Notes: generated from the letters alone by a model not told the origin. 54,123 nt of DNA from a bacterium UBP4_UBA6127 (GCA_002428325.1 DIVR01000044.1:1-54123), one strand, 5' to 3'. Numbered from the stretch's first letter, positions 17,984-27,726 are shown. Program-made: numbers and translations.

Positions 17984-19162
17984 ATGAATAAAATGAGCAT
18001 TACGGATATTGAACTCAAGGGGAAACGGGTCCTTACCCGGGTCGATTTTAATGTTCCTCAAGATGAAAATCTGACAATTACGGATGATACCCGGATCCGA
18101 GCCTCTCTGCCGACTATTAAATATATTATCGAAAAAGGCGGCAAAGCGGTCTTGATGTCCCACTTGGGACGCCCTAAAGGAAAAGTCAACGATAAATATC
18201 GACTTGAACCCGTAGCCAAACGGCTGGGGGAGCTCCTGGGCAAAGAAGTTATCTATGTAAAAGATTGTATCGGTGCGGAAGCTGAAGCGGCTGTCGCCGG
18301 TATGGCGGATGGTGATGTCTGTCTGCTGGAAAATGTGCGGTTCTATGCTGAAGAAGAAAAAAATGATGCAGAATTTGCAGGAAAACTGGCTAAATTAGGT
18401 GATATTTATTGCAATGATGCCTTTGGTTCGGCCCACCGAGCCCATGCTTCCACTGAAGGGGTAGCCAAGTATGTGAAACCGGCAGTAGCTGGTTTACTAA
18501 TGCAGAAAGAACTGAATTTCCTGGGGAAAGCCCTGGCCAATCCGGAGCGTCCTTTTATTGCTATCTTAGGAGGTTCTAAAGTCTCTTCCAAAATCGGTGT
18601 TATCCAGAATCTTCTCCCGAAAGTGGATAAATTACTTATCGGTGGCGGTATGACTTACACTTTCTATAAAGCAATGGGGCTAAATATTGGGAAATCCCTT
18701 CTGGAACCTGATTTTGTTCAGTTGGCGTCCGACCTGATGAAACAGGGCGGCGATAAGCTGGTCATCCCAGTGGATAATATGCTGGCGGATGATTTCTCTG
18801 CCAGCGCCAACACTCAGTTGGTGGAACGTGATTCCATCCCGGAGGAATGGGAAGGGGTCGATATCGGGCCTAAGACCATTGATAGGTTTAAATTGGAAGT
18901 CTCCAAGGCTAAAACCATTGTCTGGAACGGACCGTTGGGTGTCTTCGAAATTGATGCCTTTGCTAAAGGGACAACTGAAGTTGCCAAGGCCGTGGGTTCT
19001 TCCGGTGCAGTCACTATCATTGGCGGCGGGGATTCTATCGCGGCTCTGGAAAAGGCCGGCTGCATTGATAAAATGAGCCATGTTTCTACCGGTGGCGGCG
19101 CTTCCCTGGAATTCCTGGAAGGGAAAACTCTTCCTGGTGTGGCAGCCCTGACTGATAAATAG
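17984..19162 (+). CDS. pgk: Phosphoglycerate kinase
   Basis: 392 aa, typical length. Transfers phosphate from 1,3-bisphosphoglycerate to ADP in glycolysis. Motifs are RVDFNVP, LMSHLGRPKG, GGSKVSSKIGVI, the nucleotide-site NGPLGVFE and the C-terminal GGGDSIAALEKAG. AAGGAG lies before the ATG. A strong terminator follows at 19184, so it appears monocistronic. Confidence 0.97.
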   Translation: MNKMSITDIELKGKRVLTRVDFNVPQDENLTITDDTRIRASLPTIKYIIEKGGKAVLMSHLGRPKGKVNDKYRLEPVAKRLGELLGKEVIYVKDCIGAEAEAAVAGMADGDVCLLENVRFYAEEEKNDAEFAGKLAKLGDIYCNDAFGSAHRAHASTEGVAKYVKPAVAGLLMQKELNFLGKALANPERPFIAILGGSKVSSKIGVIQNLLPKVDKLLIGGGMTYTFYKAMGLNIGKSLLEPDFVQLASDLMKQGGDKLVIPVDNMLADDFSASANTQLVERDSIPEEWEGVDIGPKTIDRFKLEVSKAKTIVWNGPLGVFEIDAFAKGTTEVAKAVGSSGAVTIIGGGDSIAALEKAGCIDKMSHVSTGGGASLEFLEGKTLPGVAALTDK

Positions 19163-19183
19163 ATTGAGTACTATTGATATATT

Positions 19184-19222
19184 AAAAAGCTCCTTTAGTT
19201 TTAACTAAAGGAGCTTTTTTTA
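19184..19222 (+). terminator. Strong Rho-independent terminator after pgk
   Basis: AAAAAGCTCCTTTAGTT (19184-19200) and AACTAAAGGAGCTTTTT (19203-19219) are near-continuous complementary arms of 17 nt, followed by more T. The A flank also lets it work on the minus strand. Confidence 0.9.
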
Positions 19223-19335
19223 TTGACAGAGTTATGGACACAATTGAGGACATAAATTATTTGATTAATATGATAAAAAACTGATTTATAATAAGATAAA
19301 GTGGACATAATGCTGGATATTATTGGAGACAAAAT

Positions 19336-20505
19336 ATGTACCAATATGAGAAAACACATCCATGGATCACCTTCAGTCTTGATTTGGAAAAAGCATCGTA
19401 TAACCTTTGGTTATTAATGGGAGAAGCTCAATCAAAATGTGAGCAAATTGCTGGTGTACCACTGAGGCCGGATATTAGTGCTGACTTTCAAAGACTATAT
19501 TTAGCCAAAGGGATATTAGCTACATCCGCTATTGAAGGAAATACATTAACGGAGAGAGAAATCCTTGAGCGAATTGAAGGCAAAAAAAACTTACCACAAT
19601 CAAAGGAGTATCTTGGGCAAGAAATTGATAACTTACTAGAAGCTTATGAAGTGATATCGAATGAAATTATTGATTCTAATGGACCTTTAAAATTCTCTGT
19701 TGAACGAATTAAGAAATATAACCGGATGATTTTGAATAAATTAACACTAGATGATGGAGTCATCCCAGGTGAAATAAGAACCTATTCCGTTGGGGTTGGA
19801 AGCTATAGGGGAGTTCCCTTTCAGGATTGTGAATATCTTTTGCAACAATTATGTGGTTTTTTGAATGATGATAAATATCAAAACATATTTCATGACTACA
19901 AGATTGCTTTAGGGTTGATAAAAGCCATAATGGCTCATATTTATCTTGCTTGGATTCATCCCTTTGGTGATGGCAATGGTCGAACTGCACGATTGATTGA
20001 ATACCAGATGTTACTTGAAGCGGGTATTGCAAAACCGGTAGCTAATCTTCTAAGTAATCATTACAATCTTACCCGGATGGAATATTATCATCAGCTTGAA
20101 CAAACAACAAGAAAAGGTGATGTTTTCCCGTTTTTAATTTATGCTTTAAAAGGTTTTATTGACGGATTGAAAATTCAAATAGATGAGATAAGAAAACAAC
20201 AGTTGGATATTACTTGGCGAAGTTATATTCAACGGAGTTTTCAAACAATGATAAAAAAGGTTGATAATCGAAAAAGAATTGTTTTATTAGAGTTATCAAA
20301 ATATGATGGATTTATTAATATCCGTGAAATTAGGGAACTGACACCTAAAACAGCTCAGCTTTATTTCCATAAAACGGATAAAACTATTTCTCGCGATTTA
20401 CACTCTTTGGAAAAAATGGAATTGATTGAAGTTACCTCTGAGGGGGTAAGGGTAAGAAAAGAAAATATTTTAGCATTTATGCCTCTTCGAAAAAAACATT
20501 ATTAG
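19336..20505 (+). CDS. Fic family AMPylase-type protein with N-terminal inhibitory motif
   Basis: 389 aa. Fic enzymes move a nucleotide part, usually AMP, onto target proteins. The catalytic motif HPFGDGNGRTAR begins at about residue 208. The inhibitory (S/T)xxxE(G/N) motif is TSAIEG (63-68), so this is a class II Fic with N-terminal auto-inhibition. The last 80 residues look like a winged-helix DNA-binding domain (KTAQLYFHKTDKTISRDLHS). Coding DNA is more AT-rich than its neighbours, which hints at transfer. GGAGA stands 7-8 nt before ATG. It is bracketed by pgk and fumC without shared function. Confidence 0.92.
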   Translation: MYQYEKTHPWITFSLDLEKASYNLWLLMGEAQSKCEQIAGVPLRPDISADFQRLYLAKGILATSAIEGNTLTEREILERIEGKKNLPQSKEYLGQEIDNLLEAYEVISNEIIDSNGPLKFSVERIKKYNRMILNKLTLDDGVIPGEIRTYSVGVGSYRGVPFQDCEYLLQQLCGFLNDDKYQNIFHDYKIALGLIKAIMAHIYLAWIHPFGDGNGRTARLIEYQMLLEAGIAKPVANLLSNHYNLTRMEYYHQLEQTTRKGDVFPFLIYALKGFIDGLKIQIDEIRKQQLDITWRSYIQRSFQTMIKKVDNRKRIVLLELSKYDGFINIREIRELTPKTAQLYFHKTDKTISRDLHSLEKMELIEVTSEGVRVRKENILAFMPLRKKHY

Positions 20506-20598
20506 CTTTTATTTTCTTCATCTTATTCCATTTGCTAAAATATATAAATCTTCACTTTGGGTGAGAAGATTAAATCTACAAGCGAGGTCAAACCTGCC

Positions 20599-21999
20599 AT
20601 GACAGTAAAAACACGTACAGAAACTGATTCTATGGGTGCTATCGAAGTGCCTGTTGACAGATATTACGGTGCCCAGACAGCCCGTTCTTTGATTCATTTT
20701 GATATTGGTGATGATGTAATGCCCCGAGAACTGATTCGGGCCTTTGGAATCCTGAAAAAAGCAGCCGCACTGGTAAATAATGAGCTGGGTAAACTTCCCG
20801 ATGATAAATCTGAATTAATTGTGAAAGCCGCTGATGAAGTCATTGGAGGTAAACTGGATTCCCATTTTCCCCTGCGAATTTGGCAGACGGGAAGCGGCAC
20901 CCAGACCAATATGAATTCCAATGAAGTGATTTCCAATCGGGCTATTGAAATGGCTGGGGGTGAAATGGGGAGCAAAAAACCTGTTCATCCGAATGACCAT
21001 GTCAATATGTCCCAGTCCTCGAATGATACCTTCCCCACTGCCATGCATATTGCGGCAGCGGAACAGCTGGTACATACCCTTATTCCTGCGGTAACCCTTT
21101 TAAAAAATGGATTGGCCAAGAAGGCAGAGGAATATAAAGATATCATTAAATCCGGACGCACTCATCTGATGGATGCAACCCCGGTAACGGTCGGCCAGGA
21201 ATTTTCTGGATATGTAGCCCAACTGGAAGATGATATTGCCCGGATAGAAGTCTGCCTGCCGGATATTTATAAATTAGCATTGGGAGGAACAGCGGTTGGA
21301 ACCGGGTTGAATACCCATCCGGAATTTGCAGTTAGAGGCGCTAAGAAAATTTCTGAACTAACCGGATTGCCCTTCGTTTCCGCTCCCAATAAATTTGCCT
21401 ATCTAGCTTCTCATGACCCCTTGGTGATGGCCAGTGGCGCTCTGAAAACCTTAGCCTGTTCGCTGATGAAGATTGCCAATGATATTCGTTGGCTGGGGTC
21501 GGGTCCCCGTTGCGGGTTGGGTGAATTATCCCTGCCGGAAAATGAACCAGGTTCTTCTATCATGCCGGGTAAAGTCAACCCGACTCAGTCAGAAGCGATG
21601 ACCATGGTGGCTGTCCAGGTTATGGGGAATGATGCCGCTATCGGATTTGCCGCATCCCAGGGGAATTTTGAATTGAATGTATTCAAACCGGTGATTATCC
21701 ATAACTTCCTCCACTCTGTCCGACTGTTGGCGGGTACCTGCCGGTCATTCAATGAACACTGTGTGGATGGTCTTGTGGTCAATCGGGACCGGGTTCGGTT
21801 TTATATGGAACAATCCCTGATGCTGGTGACAGCCCTTAGCCCCCATATTGGGTATGATAAAGCTGCCAAGGTGGCAAAACAGGCCCATCATGACGGCACC
21901 TCTCTCAAGGAAGCCTGCTTGACTTTAGGATATGCCACCGAAGAGGAATTTAATAAATATGTTCGACCTGAAAAGATGATTGGCCCGGATGAACCTTAA
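20599..21999 (+). CDS. fumC: Class II fumarate hydratase
   Basis: 466 aa from the ATG at 20599, close to the usual length; an upstream in-frame TTG would add an atypical tail. The enzyme interconverts fumarate and malate without an iron-sulfur cluster. Motifs are WQTGSGTQTNMNSNEVISNR, HPNDHVNMSQSSND, the TH pair in SGRTHLMDATPVTVGQE and the signature GSSIMPGKVNP. GAGG lies upstream. A terminator closes the unit. Confidence 0.96.
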   Translation: MTVKTRTETDSMGAIEVPVDRYYGAQTARSLIHFDIGDDVMPRELIRAFGILKKAAALVNNELGKLPDDKSELIVKAADEVIGGKLDSHFPLRIWQTGSGTQTNMNSNEVISNRAIEMAGGEMGSKKPVHPNDHVNMSQSSNDTFPTAMHIAAAEQLVHTLIPAVTLLKNGLAKKAEEYKDIIKSGRTHLMDATPVTVGQEFSGYVAQLEDDIARIEVCLPDIYKLALGGTAVGTGLNTHPEFAVRGAKKISELTGLPFVSAPNKFAYLASHDPLVMASGALKTLACSLMKIANDIRWLGSGPRCGLGELSLPENEPGSSIMPGKVNPTQSEAMTMVAVQVMGNDAAIGFAASQGNFELNVFKPVIIHNFLHSVRLLAGTCRSFNEHCVDGLVVNRDRVRFYMEQSLMLVTALSPHIGYDKAAKVAKQAHHDGTSLKEACLTLGYATEEEFNKYVRPEKMIGPDEP

Positions 22000-22034
22000 T
22001 GTTCATTTTTCAAATATAAAAGTTTAGCTGAATC

Positions 22035-22071
22035 CCTCCCTTATTTAATATGAATAAGGGAGGATTTTTTC
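22035..22071 (+). terminator. Rho-independent terminator after fumC
   Basis: CCTCCCTTATT (22035-22045) pairs with AATAAGGGAGG (22053-22063), then a run of T. Confidence 0.9.
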
Positions 22072-22084
22072 TGTAAAAATATAA

Positions 22085-22113
22085 TTGACTCTCTTCATCT
22101 GTAATGATACTTT
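22085..22113 (+). promoter_or_regulatory. Candidate promoter for the secreted protease
   Basis: TTGACT (22085-22090), a 17-bp spacer ending in TGA, then TACTTT (22108-22113): a good -35 with an extended -10 of weaker match. It lies 71 bp before the protease start. Confidence 0.45.
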
Positions 22114-22183
22114 ATAAAGGTCTGTAAGGGATGGTTAACTCCAGTTAACTTTTATCTTATATCCAATAAAGGAGTATATGACA

Positions 22184-24055
22184 ATGAAAAAGATATTGAT
22201 TATGAAAGGGCTTTTAGCTTTCCTGATAGCTGGGGTTCTTAATGCTCAGACATTAACTCAGGCTCCAGTAAATCCAGAATTTACGGATTACTTAAAAGCG
22301 GCCCAGGCAGGTAAGATTCAAACTCTTACTTCAGAGTGGCATACACTGGGTTATATTCCAGAACCGATTGATTTTTCTTATATGAAGGGAATCCAACTTC
22401 ATTCAACCAAAGGCTTCAGCGCATTATCTTTCCCTGTATCTTATGATTTACGGACCACCAATAAATTAACTTCTGTGAAAGACCAGGCTAATTGTGGGTC
22501 CTGTTGGACCTTTGGTGCTTATGGTTCCATGGAGTCCAATCTGCTGCCAGGGGAGACCTGGGATTTTTCTGAAAACAACATGAAAAACACCCATGGGTTC
22601 ACTTATGCCGCTTGTTCAGGTGGAAACCGGACAATGGCAGTAGCTTATCTATCCCGCTGGTCCGGTGCCATTGCTGAATCGGATGACCCTTATTCTGATT
22701 CCAATAGTACTTCTCCCACCGGATTAACCCCTCGCAAACATCTCCAAGGTGTCTATTATATTCCTGACCGAGCCAGTTCTACTGATAATGACAATTTAAA
22801 ATATGCTATCCAGAACTATGGGGCGGTCCAGATGTCCATGTGCTGGGATGATGCCAGTTATAATTCAACCAACAAATCCCATTATTATACAGGGTCAGAC
22901 GGAACCAATCATGCGATCTGTCTGGTCGGTTGGGATGATAATTTCAGTTCCACGAAGTTCAATACAACAGCTCCTGGTAATGGGGCCTTTATTGTTCGGA
23001 ACAGTTGGGGCACCGGCTGGGGAGATGGTGGATATTTCTACCTTTCTTATTATGATACCCGAGCTCCTTTATATGCCTCAGTATATCGGGTGTCGGAATG
23101 TGCCACCAATTATTCCAAAGTTTATCAGTATGATCCTTTAGGAAATGTCAGCCAATTAGGATATACGGTGAGTTATATTTGGGGAGCTAATATTTTCACG
23201 GCTGAAACGACTGAATATGTCAAAGCGGTCAGCTCTTATGCGGCGACTCCTTATTCAACTTATACCGTAAGAATCTATACCGGGGTGGGAGCAACTCCCA
23301 ACACCGGGACTTTAGCCTGTGAACAATATGGCACGGTTACCAATGCCGGTTATTTTACCGTTGACCTTAATACCCTGGTGAAAGTGACTGCCAATCAGAA
23401 ATTTTCAGCTGTGATTGGATATAATTCTCCGGGAGCTCTTTATCCCTATCCTTATGAATATGCATTTGCCGGATATACAGATGCAGCCTCTGCCAGCGCC
23501 GGCCAAAGTTTTTATGGCTCAAATGGAATCACTTGGAATGATTTAACGGGCTATGATCCGACAGGTAATTGTTGTATAAAAGCTTTTACCTTAAGATGTG
23601 ATACTACCCAGCAGGTGATTTTCAGGGATCCGGGTGAAGAGAAGTTCCATCTGATGACTAATGGCAGTGAAACAGCCTACTCACCGGTATCCATCTATGT
23701 GAATTCTCTGACCTCAACTGATACCGTTACCCTTATGGTCAATGATGCCAAACATCCTAATGCTTCCAGCCCTTATTTTATATCCCGATGGTATAGAATC
23801 CAGAATACGGGCGGCATTACCAATGCTGATTTGACTCTTAAATATACCGACTCGGATGTGAGTGATTCTGGTATTGATGAAAATACAATGGAGTTTGCCA
23901 AATATGCCGGCAGCAGCTGGTCTTTCTATACACCGGATTCACTGGATGTAACTGGTAATTCTGCCCGATTGAATGGGGTAACCTCTTTCTCGGATTGGAC
24001 GTTAAGCGGCCCTTCCGGGGTGCCGGTAGAATTATCCGGGTTTGATACTGAATAA
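22184..24055 (+). CDS. Secreted C1-family (papain-like) cysteine protease with lectin-like domain
   Basis: 623 aa. The ATG at 22184 is chosen because AAAGGAG lies 9 nt before it; the ATG at 22178 is too close. A signal peptide (about 1-21) leads to a papain domain with oxyanion Gln101, nucleophile Cys107 in DQANCGSCWTFGA, His243 in TNHAICLVGW and Asn273 in VRNSWGTGWGDGGYF, so all catalytic residues are present. Residues of about 300-465 resemble the lectin-like domain found after bacterial C1 proteases. The last 150 residues form a beta-rich domain. The protein ends in GVPVELSGFDTE, like the DUF4434-like protein at 4.5 kb. It probably works outside the cell. Confidence 0.9.
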   Translation: MKKILIMKGLLAFLIAGVLNAQTLTQAPVNPEFTDYLKAAQAGKIQTLTSEWHTLGYIPEPIDFSYMKGIQLHSTKGFSALSFPVSYDLRTTNKLTSVKDQANCGSCWTFGAYGSMESNLLPGETWDFSENNMKNTHGFTYAACSGGNRTMAVAYLSRWSGAIAESDDPYSDSNSTSPTGLTPRKHLQGVYYIPDRASSTDNDNLKYAIQNYGAVQMSMCWDDASYNSTNKSHYYTGSDGTNHAICLVGWDDNFSSTKFNTTAPGNGAFIVRNSWGTGWGDGGYFYLSYYDTRAPLYASVYRVSECATNYSKVYQYDPLGNVSQLGYTVSYIWGANIFTAETTEYVKAVSSYAATPYSTYTVRIYTGVGATPNTGTLACEQYGTVTNAGYFTVDLNTLVKVTANQKFSAVIGYNSPGALYPYPYEYAFAGYTDAASASAGQSFYGSNGITWNDLTGYDPTGNCCIKAFTLRCDTTQQVIFRDPGEEKFHLMTNGSETAYSPVSIYVNSLTSTDTVTLMVNDAKHPNASSPYFISRWYRIQNTGGITNADLTLKYTDSDVSDSGIDENTMEFAKYAGSSWSFYTPDSLDVTGNSARLNGVTSFSDWTLSGPSGVPVELSGFDTE

Positions 24056-24076
24056 CTGCAATTGAGTTGATTTGAT

Positions 24077-24110
24077 AAGCCTGTTTCCTTTCCCGGGAAA
24101 CAGGCTTTTT
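24077..24110 (+). terminator. Rho-independent terminator after the protease
   Basis: AAGCCTGTTTCC (24077-24088) pairs with GGAAACAGGCTT (24096-24107) and ends in a T run. Confidence 0.9.
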
Positions 24111-24227
24111 CTATTTCTTCTTCAGGGCCGTCCTTAGTTGAGGGGTCATAATAAGAGAATCAAAAACGTGACAGTTGCATATTATCCCCCCTTTGGTGTT
24201 AATATAGGGATATACCCCTCCCAAGAG

Positions 24228-24252
24228 GGTGCCATACAGGGATAATGGCACC
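24228..24252 (+). promoter_or_regulatory. Inverted repeat in the leader of the 105-aa gene
   Basis: GGTGCCAT (24228-24235) and ATGGCACC (24245-24252) are perfect arms with a 9-nt spacer, 38 bp upstream of the start codon. It may be an operator or an mRNA hairpin. Confidence 0.4.
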
Positions 24253-24290
24253 TAAACTGAGTGTTACCTGCCATAAAGGAGAGTTATTTA

Positions 24291-24608
24291 ATGTTCATCA
24301 TGGTTAAAGAGAAGGTATGGAAAGAAGGACTTGGCTATGTGGATAATGATGATATTCCACCGATAACGATTAACCTGTTTTATTGCCGGAAGATTTTTAT
24401 TAAGAAGTTCGAACGTTATTATACAGATGATAGTTTTAAAAATCATGGGTTTACCTGCCATGTGGTGAATGCTGAAATGGATGGAAATGGGGATACCATT
24501 ATTTTAGGCACTTTTAAGACAGAATATGAAGCGGTCAGTTATATTAAATCCCTGATTACCCTTTGCCATCGGTTCGGTAATAATAATGGGACTTCGCATA
24601 TTATCTAA
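24291..24608 (+). CDS. Small unknown protein
   Basis: 105 aa from the ATG at 24291, which has AAGGAGAG about 8 nt upstream. I recognise no family. It is soluble, with no signal peptide. The middle (INLFYCRKIFIKKFERYYTD) is basic and aromatic; the end (DTIILGTFKTEYEAVSYIKS) resembles a small beta-alpha unit. An inverted repeat lies in its leader. It stands alone between the protease and the convergent importer operon. Confidence 0.7.
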   Translation: MFIMVKEKVWKEGLGYVDNDDIPPITINLFYCRKIFIKKFERYYTDDSFKNHGFTCHVVNAEMDGNGDTIILGTFKTEYEAVSYIKSLITLCHRFGNNNGTSHII

Positions 24609-24888
24609 TTAATTGGATTGATGTATTTGCTGTTTTCCAGAGAATCTGAACTCACCTTTTCTTGTTTTCATTCCTCTGTATTCCTTTAAATTATTCTTTC
24701 TTGTCCTCCTGGAACTAAAAATGGAGCCGTCACTGAGTATTTTTTCGAATAACTGATGTTCAATTACAGAGGATGTAAATCCTGCAGATAGACTGTTCAA
24801 AGAAGATTTATTATTTCCACAGCAAACAGACCCAATTATACATATAAAAGGGGAAATCTGTTAATAAAGAAGGTCGTGATAAGTTAAA

Positions 24889-25914
24889 TTACGCCACCGG
24901 GCCGGATTGGGGGTTGAAACAGGAGACCCAATGTCCGGGGGAGGCTTCCTGGAGGGAAGGTTCATCCTGGTCGCATTTACCCGCCAGCCAGAGGGGGCAT
25001 CGGGGATGGAATTTACAGCCTTTGGGGAGGTCCATCAGGGAGGGGATATCGAGGGACCTGAGTTGGATATGTTTCTTGGAACGGGTTTTCTCGGGGTCTG
25101 CTTCAGGGATGGAAGAAAGTAGAATCCGGGTATAGGGATGCATGGGGTTATGGATAATTTCCAGGGTAGGACCCGTCTCCATAATCCTGCCCAGGTACAT
25201 GACCGCAATCCGTCCCCCTTTACCGAAATATTTGGCAATGGCAAGGTCATGAGTGATAAAAAGATAGGTAACACCCAAATCCTCTTTTAATTTCAGCATC
25301 AAATCCACTACCGAAAGCCGAATTGAGATATCCAGCATGGAGACGGCTTCATCAGCTACGATAAATTCCGGGTCCACCGTCAGAGTCCTGGCAATAGCAA
25401 CCCTCTGCCGTTGTCCGCCTGAAAGTTGATGGGGATTTTTATCGATGAAATCATCCACCGGAGATAAATCCACCCGTTGCAGCAGTTCTTTGACTTTTTC
25501 TCTGGCTTCCTTATAATTTTTCACCTTTTTGTGGCGGAAGAGAGGGGCTGAGATAATGTCATAAATCCGTTGAACCGGATTAAGGGACTGGTAAGGGTCC
25601 TGGTGAATCATCTGCACCTTGCGGCGATATTCAGTGAATTCATGTTTAGGCAGGGTCCAGGGGTTTTTGCCTTCATAGAGGATTTCTCCGGAAGTCGGTT
25701 TGATGATACCGGCGGCCACTTTGCCTACCGTGGTTTTACCGCAACCGGATTCTCCGACAATGGATAAGATTTCTCCCCGGTTCAGGGTGAAGGAAATATT
25801 TTCCAGGATACGCAGTTCCCGGGATTTACCCATAACCCCGCTGCGGACATTATATGATTTCACCAGGTTCTTCAGTTCAATCACGGGACTGGTCGGCTTT
25901 GAGGCAGGCGACAT
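24889..25914 (-). CDS. oppF: Opp/Dpp-type ABC transporter ATPase (second ATPase)
   Basis: About 341 aa from the ATG at 25914, which has AAAGGA just upstream; a longer reading would start inside oppD. Walker A GESGCGKTT, signature LSGGQRQR and Walker B FIVADEAVSMLD are intact. The C-terminal oligopeptide/dipeptide extension carries GCKFHPRCPLWLAGKCDQ, the Cys cluster seen in this family. It energises import with the partner ATPase. It overlaps oppD by 38 bp and is the last gene of the five-gene operon. Confidence 0.93.
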   Translation of the reverse strand: MSPASKPTSPVIELKNLVKSYNVRSGVMGKSRELRILENISFTLNRGEILSIVGESGCGKTTVGKVAAGIIKPTSGEILYEGKNPWTLPKHEFTEYRRKVQMIHQDPYQSLNPVQRIYDIISAPLFRHKKVKNYKEAREKVKELLQRVDLSPVDDFIDKNPHQLSGGQRQRVAIARTLTVDPEFIVADEAVSMLDISIRLSVVDLMLKLKEDLGVTYLFITHDLAIAKYFGKGGRIAVMYLGRIMETGPTLEIIHNPMHPYTRILLSSIPEADPEKTRSKKHIQLRSLDIPSLMDLPKGCKFHPRCPLWLAGKCDQDEPSLQEASPGHWVSCFNPQSGPVA

Positions 25915-26869
25915 AATGGTCCTTTCCGATGGATACCAGTTCCGGTTCCTCTTGATAGCATTGGGTAGTGGGGAACTCACAGCGGGGGTTAAATTTACAT
26001 CCCGCCGGGAGTCGAATCAAATCAGGGGGTGTTCCCTTGATGCTGGTCAATCCTTCTTCATTCCCGGTCACTGTAGGGGTCGCTTTGATCAGGCCCCGGG
26101 TGTAGGGATGAACAGCATTCTTAAAGATATCTTCAGTAGTTCCCATTTCCACCACCCGGCCTGCATAGATAGTTACGATCCGGTCAGCCAGTTCAGCGGC
26201 AAGGGATAGGTCATGGGACACAAAAATAAAGGCAATTCCCATCTCTTCTTTAATCTTTTTCAACAAGTTGATGATCGTACGTTGGGTAAGGATATCCAGA
26301 GCTGAGGTGCATTCATCCATAATCAATATTTTTGGGTTCAGCAGGAGGCTCATGGCAATCAGGACTCTTTGTTTCATGCCGCCAGAGAGTTCATGTTGAT
26401 AGGAATTTAAGACCCTTTTGGGATCCAGCTGCACAAAACGAAGCAATTCTTCCGAGCGGCGAAGGATTTCTTTATTATCTTTCATATTATGGGCCCAGCC
26501 GGTGTCTAGAAATTGCTTTTTGATCCGGATGACCGGATTGAAGGCATTGAGTGCCCCTTGGAAGACCATGGCAACTTCTTTCCAGCGGAAAGCCCGTAAC
26601 TGAGCTTCGCTCATGGACCTCACATCATATTCTTTGCCGCCGAGGGTATAGAGGATTGTTCCTTTCTTGATTACAGCTGAAGGAGGGGATAATTTGACCA
26701 GGCTCATTCCCATAGTAGTCTTGCCAGACCCTGATTCCCCGATAATACAAAGGTTCTCTCCGGCATATAGATCAAAGGAGACATTCCGAACGGCTTGGAC
26801 AGGGCCCCGCCGGGAAATGTAATCAATAGAGAGTTTTTCAACTGTTAAAACTTTTTCGCCGCGTGCCAT
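25877..26869 (-). CDS. oppD: Opp/Dpp-type ABC transporter ATPase (first ATPase)
   Basis: 330 aa. Walker A GESGSGKTT, signature LSGGMKQR and Walker B ILIMDECTSALD (Pro replaced by Cys after the catalytic Glu). The C-terminal extension has GCKFNPRCEFPTTQC. It begins 5 bp after oppC and overlaps oppF, as expected for a tightly coupled importer. The substrate class (peptide or oligosaccharide) cannot be decided from the ATPase. Confidence 0.93.
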   Translation of the reverse strand: MARGEKVLTVEKLSIDYISRRGPVQAVRNVSFDLYAGENLCIIGESGSGKTTMGMSLVKLSPPSAVIKKGTILYTLGGKEYDVRSMSEAQLRAFRWKEVAMVFQGALNAFNPVIRIKKQFLDTGWAHNMKDNKEILRRSEELLRFVQLDPKRVLNSYQHELSGGMKQRVLIAMSLLLNPKILIMDECTSALDILTQRTIINLLKKIKEEMGIAFIFVSHDLSLAAELADRIVTIYAGRVVEMGTTEDIFKNAVHPYTRGLIKATPTVTGNEEGLTSIKGTPPDLIRLPAGCKFNPRCEFPTTQCYQEEPELVSIGKDHYVACLKADQSRD

Positions 26870-26874
26870 GGGGA

Positions 26875-27726
26875 TTAACTGGCTCCTCTCAACCGGGGAT
26901 TAAAGATGGTCTCTAAAGACCGGGAGAAAGCGATTGCCGCCCATTGGAACAGGGCAATCACAATGATGGGAGCCAGGATGTAGGCCAGGCTGCCGGTATA
27001 GAAAATCGCTCCCCGGGTCCAAGCCATCTGAATCATCAAACCCCAGTTCTGTCCGGATAAGGGTACCAGCCCCAGAAAGATTAACCCTACCTGGCTGTAA
27101 ACCGCCGCTGTCATGGAGAAGATAAAATTGATAATCACATATCCCATCAGGTTGGGGAGAATTTCTTTAAAGATAATATGGTAGGTGCCTAAATCGAGAA
27201 GTTTAGCTGCTTCGATATAATCCCGAGTCTTTACTGAAAGCACCTGAGACCGGACTGACCGGGCCAGAGGCGGCCAGCTGAGAATGGCCAGTAATCCTGA
27301 CAGCAGATAGATATTATCGAGAGTGATGACTGCTGCCAGCACTAATAGCAGTGGGAACCTGGGAATAGTCAGAAAGACATCCACCACCCACATGATGAAG
27401 GTATCGATCTTTCCTCCGATAAACCCGCTGAAGGCTCCCAGAAAAAAAGCAATCAGGGTCGATAAGACACCTGTTAATATGGCCACAGTAAGGACATCCC
27501 GTCCTCCGTGGACTATCTCTGAGAAAATATCTCTTCCCATATTATCCATGCCTAATGGATGGGCCAGGGTGGGGGCTTCATAGATCCTATCTACTCTCAC
27601 CACCTCATCCAGAGGAATCACATACGGACCCACATAAGACATGAGAATCAGCCCCAGCAGGACAAAAAAGCCTACCATACCGACCTTGTCTTTGCGTATC
27701 AATTGAAGGATTTCATTCAGTGACAT
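26875..27726 (-). CDS. oppC: Opp/Dpp-type ABC transporter permease C
   Basis: 283 aa from the ATG at 27726 (GAGGA 9 nt upstream); a longer start within oppB is less likely. An N-terminal membrane anchor is followed by the binding-protein-dependent permease fold with about five more segments. The EAA loop is RDYIEAAKLLDLGTYHIIFK, which contacts the ATPases. It overlaps the end of oppB by 14 bp. Confidence 0.92.
   Translation of the reverse strand: MSLNEILQLIRKDKVGMVGFFVLLGLILMSYVGPYVIPLDEVVRVDRIYEAPTLAHPLGMDNMGRDIFSEIVHGGRDVLTVAILTGVLSTLIAFFLGAFSGFIGGKIDTFIMWVVDVFLTIPRFPLLLVLAAVITLDNIYLLSGLLAILSWPPLARSVRSQVLSVKTRDYIEAAKLLDLGTYHIIFKEILPNLMGYVIINFIFSMTAAVYSQVGLIFLGLVPLSGQNWGLMIQMAWTRGAIFYTGSLAYILAPIIVIALFQWAAIAFSRSLETIFNPRLRGAS

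Noticed and set aside
19261..19292. Promoter TTGATT ... TATAAT before the Fic gene
   Set aside because: The spacer is 20 bp, outside the normal range; the AT-rich context makes chance matches likely.
24609..24800. 63-codon open frame on the minus strand
   Set aside because: No ribosome site, no recognisable domain and low-complexity composition.
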